Part shown: positions 26,313 through 35,247 of the stretch, piece by piece | Position numbering within the stretch: the stretch's first letter is position 1 | Layout: every line of letters begins with the position of its first letter | Assembly: GCF_902498825.1 (NCBI RefSeq) | Contig: NZ_LR701459.1 | Span: 681,001 to 745,000 of the forward strand | Reading direction: 5' to 3' | Length of the DNA: 64,000 nt | Source: Rhizobium sp. EC-SD404 | Lineage (GTDB): Bacteria > Pseudomonadota > Alphaproteobacteria > Rhizobiales > Rhizobiaceae | Notes under the pieces: model-generated | The model's database searches: none | Seen by the model: only the letters and a program-made list of their open reading frames with translations | What the model was told of the DNA's origin: nothing | Program-made: the position numbers and the translations under genes

Positions 26313-26936
26313 CTAGCTGGCCGTGATGTCCGCAGGTCGGGAGAAGCGTTTTACCCAGGCGACGTTCTGCATGTCGTTGTCGAGGGCACGGCTGAGGGCT
26401 GCTTCCCGTGAAAGCCCGTGGTGAAGCCAGCGACGGACGAGACGCTCCTGGAGCGTTTCGTCATCCACGTCGAGCCAGACGGTCATGTCAAAATGGGCAG
26501 ACAGATCCGACCAGGGCGTCCGGTCGACCAAGAGATAGTTGCCTTCGGTGACGACGACCCGGTGATGCGGTGCAATGATCGCGCCTCCGGAACGAGCGAG
26601 ATCGAGCGTCCTGTCGAACACGGGCACGGCGATCTCGAAATCCGGCATGGTCCGAATGGTATCCAGGAGAAACGCGTATCCTCGCGCATCGAAGGTTTCC
26701 GGCGCGCCTTTGCGATGCATCAAGCCGCGCGCCTCCAAAACGGTGTTGTCGAGGTGAAACCCATCCATCGGCAGCAGCGCCGCGACCTCGCTGCGATCAT
26801 TCAATGCCCTGACCAAGCGTTCGGCCAGCGTCGACTTGCCGGCGCCCGGTGGACCGGCCAAAGCCACGACGAAGCGGTGGCGGCCGGCCGCGCGGTTCGC
26901 GACCTGTTGCGCCAGATCCTCGATGCTTGGGTTCAT
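26313..26936 (-). CDS. frcK: FrcK-like nucleoside/sugar kinase of the fructose operon
   Basis: A 207-residue P-loop kinase of the uridine kinase/phosphoribulokinase type, with Walker A GPPGAGKST near residues 28-36, MDGFHLDNTVL and TEGNYLLVDRTPW motifs. In Sinorhizobium the same gene is the last of frcBCAK; its substrate is not firmly settled. The ATG overlaps the frcA stop by ATGA, so translation is coupled. The 111-nt gap to macB (convergent) shows no strong terminator. Confidence 0.85.
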   Translation of the reverse strand: MNPSIEDLAQQVANRAAGRHRFVVALAGPPGAGKSTLAERLVRALNDRSEVAALLPMDGFHLDNTVLEARGLMHRKGAPETFDARGYAFLLDTIRTMPDFEIAVPVFDRTLDLARSGGAIIAPHHRVVVTEGNYLLVDRTPWSDLSAHFDMTVWLDVDDETLQERLVRRWLHHGLSREAALSRALDNDMQNVAWVKRFSRPADITAS

Positions 26937-27733
26937 GCTGCCAGAACATCCTCAGGCGGGGACTTTGCGCCCGTCATGAAAGCGACAGCATCGGACATGG
27001 AATGATCGCTTGGCTTGACGACGCAGAGCCGTCGGCCGAGCCGGTGAATGTGGATGCGATCGGCCACCTCGAACACATGCGGCATGTTGTGCGAGATGAG
27101 CACGATCGGGATGCCGCGCTTGCGGACATCCAGGATGAGTTCCAGCACGCGGCGGGATTCCTTCACGCCGAGCGCTGCCGTCGGTTCATCCATGATGATG
27201 ACCTTCGAGCCGAATGCAGCGGCGCGTGCGACGGCGACACCCTGGCGCTGCCCGCCCGAAAGTGTTTCCACCGGCTGGGCAATGTTCTGGATCGTCATCA
27301 GGCCGAGATCGGAAAGTTTTTCACGGGCGATCCGCTCCATGGCGCTGCGGTCGAGCATCCTGAACATCGAGCCGAGCGGCCCCGGCTTTCGGATTTCGCG
27401 GCCGAGGAACATGTTGTCGGCGATCGAAAGCGCTGGGGAGAGCGCTAGCGTCTGGTAGACGGTTTCGATGCCGGCTTCGCGCGCCTCCATGGGCGAGGAA
27501 AACCGCATTGGCTTGCCATCGAGTTCCATCTCGCCGTCGTCGATGGTTACGGCGCCTGAGAGCGCCTTGATCAGCGAGGATTTGCCGGCACCGTTGTCGC
27601 CGATCACCGCAAGGATTTCGCCCGGATAAAGATCGAAGTCAGCTTTGTCGAGTGCGGTCACCCGGCCGTAGCGCTTGACGAGACCTCGTGCCTTCAGGAT
27701 CGGGCGGGAAGCATTTTCCGAAACCGTGCTCAT
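26933..27733 (-). CDS. frcA: Fructose ABC transporter ATP-binding protein FrcA
   Basis: A 266-residue ABC ATPase with Walker A GDNGAGKSS near residues 44-52, signature LSGGQRQGVAVARA and Walker B VIIMDEPTAALG. It is a single-cassette protein, as FrcA is, rather than the double-cassette type of RbsA/XylG. ATG 27733 overlaps the frcC stop as ATGA; a longer frame from 27754 lies inside frcC and is not needed. It energises fructose (and probably mannose/ribose) uptake with FrcB and FrcC. Confidence 0.92.
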   Translation of the reverse strand: MSTVSENASRPILKARGLVKRYGRVTALDKADFDLYPGEILAVIGDNGAGKSSLIKALSGAVTIDDGEMELDGKPMRFSSPMEAREAGIETVYQTLALSPALSIADNMFLGREIRKPGPLGSMFRMLDRSAMERIAREKLSDLGLMTIQNIAQPVETLSGGQRQGVAVARAAAFGSKVIIMDEPTAALGVKESRRVLELILDVRKRGIPIVLISHNMPHVFEVADRIHIHRLGRRLCVVKPSDHSMSDAVAFMTGAKSPPEDVLAA

Positions 27734-28821
27734 GCCGAAACCTTTCTGATCCACTGGTCGATCGCGACGGCTATGATGATGAGCCAGCCGATGGCGAAGA
27801 CCTGCCAGAGCACGTCTACGCCCACGAGGCGAAGGCCGGACTGGAAGACGCCGACGATCAGCGCGCCGATCAACGGACCCATGATGGAGCCACGACCGCC
27901 AAAGAGGGAGATGCCGCCGATCACCACGGCGGTGATGGACTGCAGGTTGCCTTCGTAGAAGCTTTGCGGCGAAACCGAACCGACGCGGCCGATTGAGGCC
28001 CAGGCGCCCAACGCGCAGACCAGGCCCGCCAGCGCATAGACGGAGACGAGGATTCGGTTGGTGCGGATACCGGCGAGTTCGGCCGCTTCCCTGTCGTCGC
28101 CGACCGCATAGACATGGCGGCCCCAGGCCGTGCGGTTCAGCATGTACCAGAGCGCCGCGAAGATCAGCACCATCAGCACCGATCCGTAGGAGAACTGCGC
28201 GCCCATGACGCCGAAGTTCTGGCCGAAGAGCTTGAGGATCGGCGCCTGCGCATCGATGTCCTGGCTGCGGATCGACTGGGCGCCGGAGAGCCAGAGATTG
28301 AGCGCGAAAAAGATGTTCCAGGTGCCGAGCGTCGTGATGAAGGGCGGCAGTTTCAACCGCGTGACGAGAAGGCCGTTCATCGCGCCGGCAGCAACGCCGC
28401 CGACGAAGCCAATCAGGATCGCGATGGGCGCCGGAACGCCCATGGAGACGGCCAGGTTGCCCATGATGACCGACATCAGCACCATGATGGCGGCGACCGA
28501 AAGGTCGATGCCTGCCGTCAGGATGACCAGGCTCTGGGCCGCGGCGAGAATGCCGATGATGGAGACCTGCTGGATGATCAACGACAGGTTGAAGGCGGAA
28601 AAGAAGCGGTCACCAGCGACGAACCCGAAGGCGATGACCGAGAACAGAAGCACGATGATGGGCACCATCGTCGGATTGCCGTGCAGGAAATGCTGAAGCC
28701 GATCGATGGCCGTGCGGTTGTTCGCCTCGAACTCGGCAAGTTTCCGGTCGCTGCTCTCCAGGCTTTCCTCGAAGGATTGCCGGCTTCGCGTCGCAGCCGA
28801 GGGCTGGTCTGTCGTGGTCAT
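27730..28821 (-). CDS. frcC: Fructose ABC transporter permease FrcC
   Basis: A 363-residue inner-membrane permease of the BPD_transp_2 (ribose/sugar CUT2) family with eight to ten helices after a roughly 60-residue cytoplasmic N-terminus. The EAA-like motif (AVGDDREAAELAGI) is near residue 235. ATG 28821 follows a GGGAGG site and yields MTTTDQPS; the frame is open further upstream but without a ribosome site. A 159-nt gap with a strong stem-loop separates it from frcB. Confidence 0.92.
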   Translation of the reverse strand: MTTTDQPSAATRSRQSFEESLESSDRKLAEFEANNRTAIDRLQHFLHGNPTMVPIIVLLFSVIAFGFVAGDRFFSAFNLSLIIQQVSIIGILAAAQSLVILTAGIDLSVAAIMVLMSVIMGNLAVSMGVPAPIAILIGFVGGVAAGAMNGLLVTRLKLPPFITTLGTWNIFFALNLWLSGAQSIRSQDIDAQAPILKLFGQNFGVMGAQFSYGSVLMVLIFAALWYMLNRTAWGRHVYAVGDDREAAELAGIRTNRILVSVYALAGLVCALGAWASIGRVGSVSPQSFYEGNLQSITAVVIGGISLFGGRGSIMGPLIGALIVGVFQSGLRLVGVDVLWQVFAIGWLIIIAVAIDQWIRKVSA

Positions 28822-28936
28822 GGTGAAACCTCCCATCGTTCGCGACGAAGAGCGTGAAGCGGAATGGACCGCCAATCAATCTGCGGTGCACAATGGCTCG
28901 GGGCGCAGGCCTGTTTTGATCAGGCATGCAGGCTGG

Positions 28937-28971
28937 TTCGGGCGGACGGCAGAGCTTGCCATCCGCCCGAA
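28937..28971 (-). promoter_or_regulatory. Stem-loop between frcB and frcC
   Basis: TTCGGGCGGA (28937-28946) pairs fully with TCCGCCCGAA (28962-28971), with an inner GGCA/TGCC pairing. It starts 10 nt past the frcB stop and is not followed by a T-run. This fits an RNA processing and stability hairpin that lets the binding protein be made in excess over the permease, as known for many sugar ABC operons. The remaining part of the gap shows nothing else. Confidence 0.7.
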
Positions 28972-28980
28972 ATGCACCCG

Positions 28981-30015
28981 TCAGCCCCAGCAGAGCTCCA
29001 GGCCTTCCTGGACGCTGATGGAGTCGACGCCGTCCACGGTCTGGTCGGTCACGAGCTGAACACCGGTGTCGTAGAAGTCGAGGCCGGGCGTCGGCGCGGG
29101 CTTTTCACCGGTTTCGGCAAATGTCGCGATCGCCTCGATACCGAGGGCAGCCATCTCCAACGGATATTGCTGCGACGTGGCGCCAATGATGCCTTCCTGG
29201 ACGTTCTGGACGCCCGGGCAGCCGCCATCGACGGAGACGATGAGAACTTCGCCCTCGCGGCCGAAGGAACGTAGGGTTTCATAGGCGCCTGCCGCCGCCG
29301 GCTCGTTGATCGTGTAGACGACGTTGATTTCAGGATCGACCTGAAGAAGGTTTTCCATGGCGCGACGGCCACCTTCCTCATTGCCGGCTGTCACGTCGTT
29401 GCCGACGATGCGCTCGTCTTCCTCGTCGCCGATCATGTTCTCGTCACCAAGCTCGACGCCGAAGCCGGACAGGAAGCCTTGGTTGCGCAGGACGTCGACT
29501 GACGGCTGGCTGGGCGAAAGGTCCAGCATCGCAATCTTGGCGTTGGCGGCTTCGTCGCCAAGCTGGGCTGCGGCCCACTGGCCGATCAGTTCGCCGGCCT
29601 TGAAGTTGTCTGTCGCGAAGGTGGCGTCGGCGGCATCGATTGGCTCGAGAGGCGTGTCGAGGGCGATGACCAGCACACCGTTGTCGCGGGCTGTCTTCAG
29701 GACATCGACGATCGCCTTCGTGTCGGAGGCGGTGATCAAGATGCCCTTGGCGCCCGAGGCGATGCAGGATTCGACCGCCTGGACCTGGGTTTCATGGTCG
29801 CCATCGACGCGGCCTGCGTAAGTGGAAAGTTCGACGCCGAGCTCTTCCGCTTTCGCGGTGGCGCCTTCCTTCATCTTGACGAAGAACGGGTTGATGTCGG
29901 TCTTGGTGATGAGGCAAGCGCTCACCGTATCCTGAGCTTTGGCAGGTGCGGCCATGATGAGGCCGGCGGTGACGGCGGCAAGGGCAGTCGACGCGAGAAT
30001 GGCGTAGCGTGTCAT
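28981..30015 (-). CDS. frcB: Fructose-binding periplasmic protein FrcB
   Basis: A 344-residue type I periplasmic sugar-binding protein (Peripla_BP_4). It begins with a signal peptide ([17 protein letters not shown], cleavage near residue 27) and has the two-lobe pattern with [18 protein letters not shown] at the ligand cleft. The ATG is preceded by GGGAGG. First gene of frcBCAK, so it is transcribed from the shared promoter region that faces the ROK regulator at 30208. Confidence 0.92.
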   Translation of the reverse strand: MTRYAILASTALAAVTAGLIMAAPAKAQDTVSACLITKTDINPFFVKMKEGATAKAEELGVELSTYAGRVDGDHETQVQAVESCIASGAKGILITASDTKAIVDVLKTARDNGVLVIALDTPLEPIDAADATFATDNFKAGELIGQWAAAQLGDEAANAKIAMLDLSPSQPSVDVLRNQGFLSGFGVELGDENMIGDEEDERIVGNDVTAGNEEGGRRAMENLLQVDPEINVVYTINEPAAAGAYETLRSFGREGEVLIVSVDGGCPGVQNVQEGIIGATSQQYPLEMAALGIEAIATFAETGEKPAPTPGLDFYDTGVQLVTDQTVDGVDSISVQEGLELCWG

Positions 30016-30090
30016 GATGATCCTCCCAGAATGACGATCCGGACCACTCCCTGTCCGGCGCTGACCAAACGAAACACCAAGCGTCGTCGC

Positions 30091-30129
30091 GTGTCAATAA
30101 ATAAATCACTCTTATTTAGTTATTGACAC
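30091..30129. promoter_or_regulatory. Long palindromic operator between frcB and the ROK regulator
   Basis: Two 16-nt arms, GTGTCAATAAATAAAT (30091-30106) and ATTTAGTTATTGACAC (30114-30129), are inverted repeats with one mismatch and a 7-nt spacer. Each outer arm holds TTGACA: on the minus strand at 30097-30092 toward frcB and on the plus strand at 30123-30128 toward the regulator. A dimer bound here would cover both -35 boxes. The -10 boxes are weak matches. The AT-rich TTATTT/AAATAA cores resemble ROK (NagC/Mlc type) sites. Confidence 0.82.
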
Positions 30130-30207
30130 GCGGGCTGTGTCGCGCTCATCCTTGTCTCTGCCGGGAAGACCTGCGAAGGACGTCCGGCATCGGCAGGGAG
30201 GACATCA

Positions 30208-31422
30208 ATGGCGCTGACGGGCGGGCTGCAGGAGGCTGGCGGCCAGCAATTGCGCGGCTCGAACCAGAGCGGCATGCGCGCTTACAACGAGCGGCTCGTG
30301 CTGAGCCTCGTTCGGCGCCATGCGGTGCTGGTGAAGACCGAAATTGCCCGCATGACCGGCCTTTCCGCCCAGACGATCTCGGTCATCATGCGCGAACTTG
30401 AAGCCGACGGCCTGCTCGTTCGCGGCGAGCCGATCCGCGGCAAAGTGGGGCAGCCCTCGGTGCCGCTGTCGATCAACCCGGAAGGCGCCTTCTTCATCGG
30501 GCTGAAAGTGGGACGGCGCAGCGCCGATCTCATCGTCATCAATTTTCTCGGCCAGCCGGTCGCCAGCCGTCACGTCGGCTATGCCTATCCCGACCCCGAT
30601 GCCATTCTGGCCTTCGTGCGCGAGGGACTATCCGAAATGATCGCGGCGCTCGGCGCCGGGCAGCAAAGCCGGATTGCCGGGCTCGGCATCGCCATGCCGT
30701 TTCAGCTTTGGAACTGGCATGACGAGGTTGGTGCGCCGCAGGTGCAAATGGATCGCTGGCGTCATTTCGACCTGAAACGCGAGATCGACGCGATCTGCAA
30801 TTTCCCGGTCTATCTGCAGAACGACGCGACGGCGGCATGCGCGGCGGAACTGATCTTCGGCGAACGTGCCAGCCGGCAGGACTTCATCTATTTCTATGTC
30901 GGCACCTTCATCGGCGGCGGTATCGTTTTGAATGGCAGCCTCTATGCCGGGCGAAACGGCAATGCCGGGGCGCTCGGCTCCATGCCCGTTCCCGGAAAAG
31001 AAGGGCGGACCGAACAATTGATCGATCAGGCTTCGATCATGGTGCTCGAGCGCATGCTGGTGAGCGACGGTATCGATCCGGCTCCCTTATGGCAGGCGCC
31101 TGAGGACTGGTCGCGGTTCGACGCGCATGTGGATCGCTGGATCGCAACGGTAGCGACCGGTCTCGCCTATGCCATCGTCGCATCCGTCTCGATCATCGAC
31201 TTCGAAACCGTCGTCATCGATGGCGGGATGCCGCAGCCCGTGCGCGATGCTCTCGTTGCCGCAACGCGAGCAGCTATCGGTGCGATGGACCTGCAAGGCA
31301 TCGACATGCCCACGGTCGAGGCCGGCTCCATCGGCCCTATTGCGCGGGCGCTGGGTGCCGCCAGCCTGCCGCTCTTCGACAAATACCTGATCGACCAGCA
31401 CACGTTGATGCGGGAAGCCTGA
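30208..31422 (+). CDS. frcR: ROK-family transcriptional regulator of the fructose operon
   Basis: A 404-residue protein with an N-terminal winged helix (about residues 28-75, KTEIARMTGLSAQTISVIMREL) and a ROK sugar-kinase-like domain (GTFIGGGIVLNG near residue 233). In canonical ROK proteins a CxCGxxGC zinc cluster follows the EIGH-like segment; here the segment reads NAGALGSMPVPGKEG and has no cysteines, so the zinc site is missing. It is divergent from frcBCAK over the palindrome at 30091-30129 and probably represses both directions until fructose binds. ATG follows GGGAGG. Confidence 0.82.
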   Translation: MALTGGLQEAGGQQLRGSNQSGMRAYNERLVLSLVRRHAVLVKTEIARMTGLSAQTISVIMRELEADGLLVRGEPIRGKVGQPSVPLSINPEGAFFIGLKVGRRSADLIVINFLGQPVASRHVGYAYPDPDAILAFVREGLSEMIAALGAGQQSRIAGLGIAMPFQLWNWHDEVGAPQVQMDRWRHFDLKREIDAICNFPVYLQNDATAACAAELIFGERASRQDFIYFYVGTFIGGGIVLNGSLYAGRNGNAGALGSMPVPGKEGRTEQLIDQASIMVLERMLVSDGIDPAPLWQAPEDWSRFDAHVDRWIATVATGLAYAIVASVSIIDFETVVIDGGMPQPVRDALVAATRAAIGAMDLQGIDMPTVEAGSIGPIARALGAASLPLFDKYLIDQHTLMREA

Positions 31423-31486
31423 CGGGCGGCCGGGCGATCTCGGCCAACTCGTCTTTCGACGAACTCGGGGTGAGGTAGAGTGGTCT

Positions 31487-31516
31487 GGCTGGGCACCACC
31501 GAGGTGACCAGCCTTT
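31487..31516. terminator. Candidate bidirectional terminator between convergent genes
   Basis: GGCTGG-CACC pairs with GGTG-CCAGCC across a short loop (31487-31513), followed by TTT. It lies in the 103-nt gap between the stop of the ROK regulator (+) and the stop of the aminotransferase gene (-). The T-run is short, so it is a moderate candidate. Confidence 0.5.
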
Positions 31517-31525
31517 GACCGGTGG

Positions 31526-32896
31526 TCAGCCGAAGACCTCGGCCAGTGCAGTGCGCGTGGCGTCGACGATGCGGTCTGCTTCCTCGCGCGTCAGGCAAAG
31601 CGGTGGCGCGAAGCCCAGAATGTCGCCTTGCGGCATCGCACGGCCGATGACGCCCTGCTTCAGGACAGCGGCCGAGACGGCGGGACCGATCTTGCGCGAG
31701 GGGTCGTAGAACGTTCGGCTGGACTTGTCCTCGACGAACTCCACCGCACAAAGCATGCCTTCGCCGCGAACATCGCCGACTTGGCTGTGATCGGCGACGG
31801 CGTCCTTCATCTTCTCGTTCAGATAGGCGCCGACCGTTCCTGCGTTCTCGACGAGACCGAGATCGTCGACGAGTTTGAGGTTTGCAACGCCTGCGGCTGC
31901 GCCGATCGGGTGAGCCGAATAGGTCCAGCCGTGGCCGATCGGGCCCATCTCATCGGAGCCTTTCACCAAAACCTGCCAGACCTTGTCGGAGATGACCGAT
32001 CCGGACAGCGGGGCATAGGCGGACGTCAGGCCCTTTGCGATGGTGATGATGTCCGGCTTCAGGCCATAATGCGCCGATCCCGTCATGGTGCCGAGACGGC
32101 CGAAGCCGGTGACGACTTCGTCGGCGATCAGGAGGATGTCGTGCTTGTCGAGCACGGCCTGGATGGCGTCCCAATAGCCGGCCGGCGGCGGAACGATGCC
32201 GCCGGTGCCGAGCAGCGGTTCGCCGATGAAGGCTGCGATCGTGTCGGCACCCTCCATGGCGATCATTTCCTCGAGCTTGTCGACGCAGTGGGTGACGAAG
32301 TCGGCTTCGCTCATGTCGAGATCGGGCCGGCGGAAATAGGATGGCGTTTCGGTGTGCAGCACCTGGGAGAGCGGCAGATCGAACTTGTTGTGGAAGGGCG
32401 TTAAGCCGGTCAACGAGCCGGTCATCAGGCCCGAGCCGTGATAGCCGCGCCAGCGCGAGATGATCTTCTTCTTCTGCGGACGGCCGAGAATGTTGTTGTA
32501 GTACCAGACGAGCTTGATGTTGGTTTCGTTCGCGTCCGATCCGCCTAGCCCGAAATAGACCTTCGACATGTGCTCGGGCATGCGGTCCATCACCATCTTC
32601 GCGAGCGTGATGGAGGCCTCCGTGCCGTGGCCGACATAGGCGTGATAGTAGGAAAGCTCCTTGGCCTGGGCGGCGATCGCATCGGCGATCTCCTGGCGGC
32701 CGTAGCCGACATTCACGCAGTAGAGGCCGGCGAAACCATCCAGCAGGCGGTTGCCGTTACGATCTTCGATATAGACGCCCGAGCCGCCGGTGATGACGCG
32801 GTTGGCGCTTTCGCCGCGTTCGTGTTGGCCCATATGCGTGGAGGGGTGGAAGAAATTCTCGCGGTCCCACTGGTCGAGCTGGTCGTTCCTGAGCAT
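31526..32896 (-). CDS. doeD: Class III omega-aminotransferase, probable DoeD (diaminobutyrate transaminase)
   Basis: A 456-residue fold-type I PLP enzyme. The PLP lysine is Lys288 (TIAKGLTSAYAPLSG), the ring-nitrogen acid Asp259 in LIADEVVTGFGR. It lies 119 nt after eutB-eutC on the same strand and near doeA. In Halomonas the DoeD aminotransferase converts L-2,4-diaminobutyrate released from ectoine to aspartate semialdehyde, the reverse of EctB. Class III enzymes of this subgroup also use putrescine or beta-alanine, so the substrate is inferred from context. It shares only family-level features with EctB here, so it is not a recent copy. Confidence 0.65.
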   Translation of the reverse strand: MLRNDQLDQWDRENFFHPSTHMGQHERGESANRVITGGSGVYIEDRNGNRLLDGFAGLYCVNVGYGRQEIADAIAAQAKELSYYHAYVGHGTEASITLAKMVMDRMPEHMSKVYFGLGGSDANETNIKLVWYYNNILGRPQKKKIISRWRGYHGSGLMTGSLTGLTPFHNKFDLPLSQVLHTETPSYFRRPDLDMSEADFVTHCVDKLEEMIAMEGADTIAAFIGEPLLGTGGIVPPPAGYWDAIQAVLDKHDILLIADEVVTGFGRLGTMTGSAHYGLKPDIITIAKGLTSAYAPLSGSVISDKVWQVLVKGSDEMGPIGHGWTYSAHPIGAAAGVANLKLVDDLGLVENAGTVGAYLNEKMKDAVADHSQVGDVRGEGMLCAVEFVEDKSSRTFYDPSRKIGPAVSAAVLKQGVIGRAMPQGDILGFAPPLCLTREEADRIVDATRTALAEVFG

Positions 32897-33015
32897 GGCT
32901 ACTCCGTCGGGTGGTCACTTGGTTTCCAGCGCCCTCTTGCCGGCAATTCGATGCAGCGGCCGGGCCTTCGGGCCCCTCCATGGCGCATAGCGCGGCAAAA
33001 AACGGAGGTGCGGGC

Positions 33016-34014
33016 CTATAGGGCCACTTTTGAACCTTTACCCCCCGCCTTGGCAACCCCGAGTGCAAAGGTCGCGATCGCGGTGTCCTGTGCGCCGGTG
33101 CCGGTGAGGTCGCAAATGGTGATCGCATCGTCGGAAAGACGACCCTCGATCTTGCCGGCGACGATGTCGCCCAATTCCACCGGCTGGCCGGTTCCCCATA
33201 GCCCGGACGCGATCGCGGTCCTCAGTTCGCCGAGCTTTTCGCACTGGCTTGCACGATCGGCGACATAAAGGTCGGCCCGGGTGAGAGCCTCTGGCTCGAT
33301 CTCGTTCTTCTCCGGGCTGTCGGAGCCCATCGCCGTGATGTGGAGGCCCGGATGCAGCCATTCGGCCTTGATGATGGGTTCGCGGGCAGGGGTCGTCGTG
33401 ACGATGAGCTGGCTTTCCGCCACCGCCTTTGCGCCATCCGGTTCGGCGACGACCTCGATGCCCAGCTCTGCCGTGAGATCCGCGGCACAGGCTTCCGTCT
33501 TCGCCCGATCCCGGCCCCAGACGATGAGCTTGCGGAACGGCCGGACGAGATATGCCGCTTTCATCTGCAGACGTGCCTGGACGCCGGTGCCAAAGACGGC
33601 AGCCGTATCGACGGATTGCGGCGCCAGGTGTTTTGCGGCGACCGCGCCGGCCGCTGCCGTGCGGATGTCGGTCAGGTAGCCATTGTCCATCAGTAGTGCT
33701 TCGACGAGGCCCGTGCGCGCGGAGAAAAGGATCATCAGGCCGTTCAGGCTCGGCAGGCCAAGCTTCGGATTGTCGAAGAAGCCGGGGCTCACCTTGATGG
33801 CAAAACCGTCGAAGCCGGGGATATAAGCGGTCTTCACGTCCACTTCGCCGTGGGCCTCGGGGATCGCCATGGAAAGGATCGGCGGCATCACGACCTTGCC
33901 ACTTGCCAGTGCCGCGAAAGCCTCTTCCACGATTTCGATGGCTGCATGGTCCAGATGGACGAGTTCGCGCAGGTCGCGCTCGGTGAGAATGAGAACGTCG
34001 CGTGGCTCAACCAT
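33016..34014 (-). CDS. eutC: EutC, ornithine cyclodeaminase-family protein of ectoine catabolism
   Basis: A 332-residue member of the ornithine cyclodeaminase/mu-crystallin family: Rossmann segment AVFGTGVQARLQMKA near residue 132 and the family motif MDNGYLTDIRTAAAGAVAAKHLAP just before it. Paired with EutB in eut clusters of rhizobia and marine bacteria, it is proposed to help bring hydroxyectoine into the ectoine pathway; the reaction is not established. ATG 34014 with a GGAAGGA site overlaps the eutB stop by 8 nt; an upstream extension is open but unnecessary. Confidence 0.85.
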   Translation of the reverse strand: MVEPRDVLILTERDLRELVHLDHAAIEIVEEAFAALASGKVVMPPILSMAIPEAHGEVDVKTAYIPGFDGFAIKVSPGFFDNPKLGLPSLNGLMILFSARTGLVEALLMDNGYLTDIRTAAAGAVAAKHLAPQSVDTAAVFGTGVQARLQMKAAYLVRPFRKLIVWGRDRAKTEACAADLTAELGIEVVAEPDGAKAVAESQLIVTTTPAREPIIKAEWLHPGLHITAMGSDSPEKNEIEPEALTRADLYVADRASQCEKLGELRTAIASGLWGTGQPVELGDIVAGKIEGRLSDDAITICDLTGTGAQDTAIATFALGVAKAGGKGSKVAL

Positions 34015-35020
34015 GGTCGTAAGTCCTTCCTTTGACGGTGACGTCACCGAGCACGATGTCGTCTCCCGCCATGATGCGGGTGAAGACGCCCATATCGACG
34101 TTGCGTCCGGTGATGACGGTCGCGACGGGACTTTCGAGGTTCCCCAGCTTTCCGGCCATCATGGCGGCGATCCCGACGACGCAGGCGCCCTCGGCCACGA
34201 TGCGCTCCTCGAAGAACAGGGCCTGCATCGCCCGGTAGATGTCGTCTTCGGTGACGAGGACTGTGTCATCCAGAAAGGCGCGGCAGAGGTCGAAGGAATA
34301 GCGGTTCTGCAGCCCGATCCCGCCGCCGAGTGAATCGGCAAGGCTCGCCACTTCGGTGACAGTGACAGGACCGCCAGCCAGAATGCTTTCGTGCATTGCG
34401 GCGCCACGGTCCATGGATATGCCCACCACCCGGATCGACGGTTTGATGTGCTTGGCGGCGAGCGACATCCCTGCAGCAAGTCCGCCGCCGGAAAGCGGGA
34501 TCAGCAGCGTTTCGATGTCGGGCCGGTCTTCCAGCATCTCCAGCGTTATCGTGCCTTGTCCGGCAATGATCTGCGGATGATCAAAGGGTGGAATGTCCAC
34601 CAAGCCTTCATCGGCGACGAGGCGTGCCGCTTCCTCTTGCGCATCATCCTGACTGTTTCCGACGATCCGCACTTCGGCGCCGAGCGCACGAATGCCCTCC
34701 ACTTTGGTCTTCGGCACGAGCGCGGACATGCAGACGACCGCACGCATGCCGCGTGCCTTGGCGGCATGGGCGACCGCGCGGCCATGGTTGCCGGTCGAGC
34801 AACAGGTGACGCCGGCGCTATCCGATGGAAGCTGCATGATCGCGTTGACGGCGCCGCGCAGTTTGAACGCGCCGATGGGCTGCAGCGACTCCAACTTCAG
34901 AAGTGTCTCGGTGCCAAGGATCCGTGACAGCGCAGTGGCTTCGACGAGCGGGGTGCGCAGCACGTGGCCTGCGATGGTCGCCTGTGCCTGTTCGATGTCG
35001 TTGAAGCTTGGGGAGGTCAA
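34007..35020 (-). CDS. eutB: EutB, threonine dehydratase-like PLP enzyme of hydroxyectoine use
   Basis: A 337-residue fold-type II PLP enzyme. The PLP lysine is Lys53 (IGAFKLRGAVNAIM) and the phosphate loop is SGGGLAAGM. It is of the size of serine/threonine dehydratases without an ACT domain. Its partner eutC and nearby doeA mark it as EutB of ectoine/hydroxyectoine catabolism. The start is TTG at 35020, with GGAGAG about 10 nt before it; no in-frame ATG is available before the conserved N-terminus, so a non-ATG start is likely. Divergent from doeA. Confidence 0.85.
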   Translation of the reverse strand: MTSPSFNDIEQAQATIAGHVLRTPLVEATALSRILGTETLLKLESLQPIGAFKLRGAVNAIMQLPSDSAGVTCCSTGNHGRAVAHAAKARGMRAVVCMSALVPKTKVEGIRALGAEVRIVGNSQDDAQEEAARLVADEGLVDIPPFDHPQIIAGQGTITLEMLEDRPDIETLLIPLSGGGLAAGMSLAAKHIKPSIRVVGISMDRGAAMHESILAGGPVTVTEVASLADSLGGGIGLQNRYSFDLCRAFLDDTVLVTEDDIYRAMQALFFEERIVAEGACVVGIAAMMAGKLGNLESPVATVITGRNVDMGVFTRIMAGDDIVLGDVTVKGRTYDHG

Positions 35021-35247
35021 TGCGGCGCGCTCTCCGGTGTTTTTCTTGATTTGATGGCGTCGTGAGGCCTCAAGCCGACCACGGAGGCGTCGACGCTGTC
35101 AAGTTTGCCCCGATGCGGGCTGCGAGCGCCTGGCTCGTGGCGGCATCCGGACGTCGCTTTCAGACAGGTTGTTGCCCGTGCTGCTTGTAGTGTAGGCATA
35201 GTGTGACGGTGCCTAAAAATGTCGTTTTAGATCAGGAAAATTTGCCG

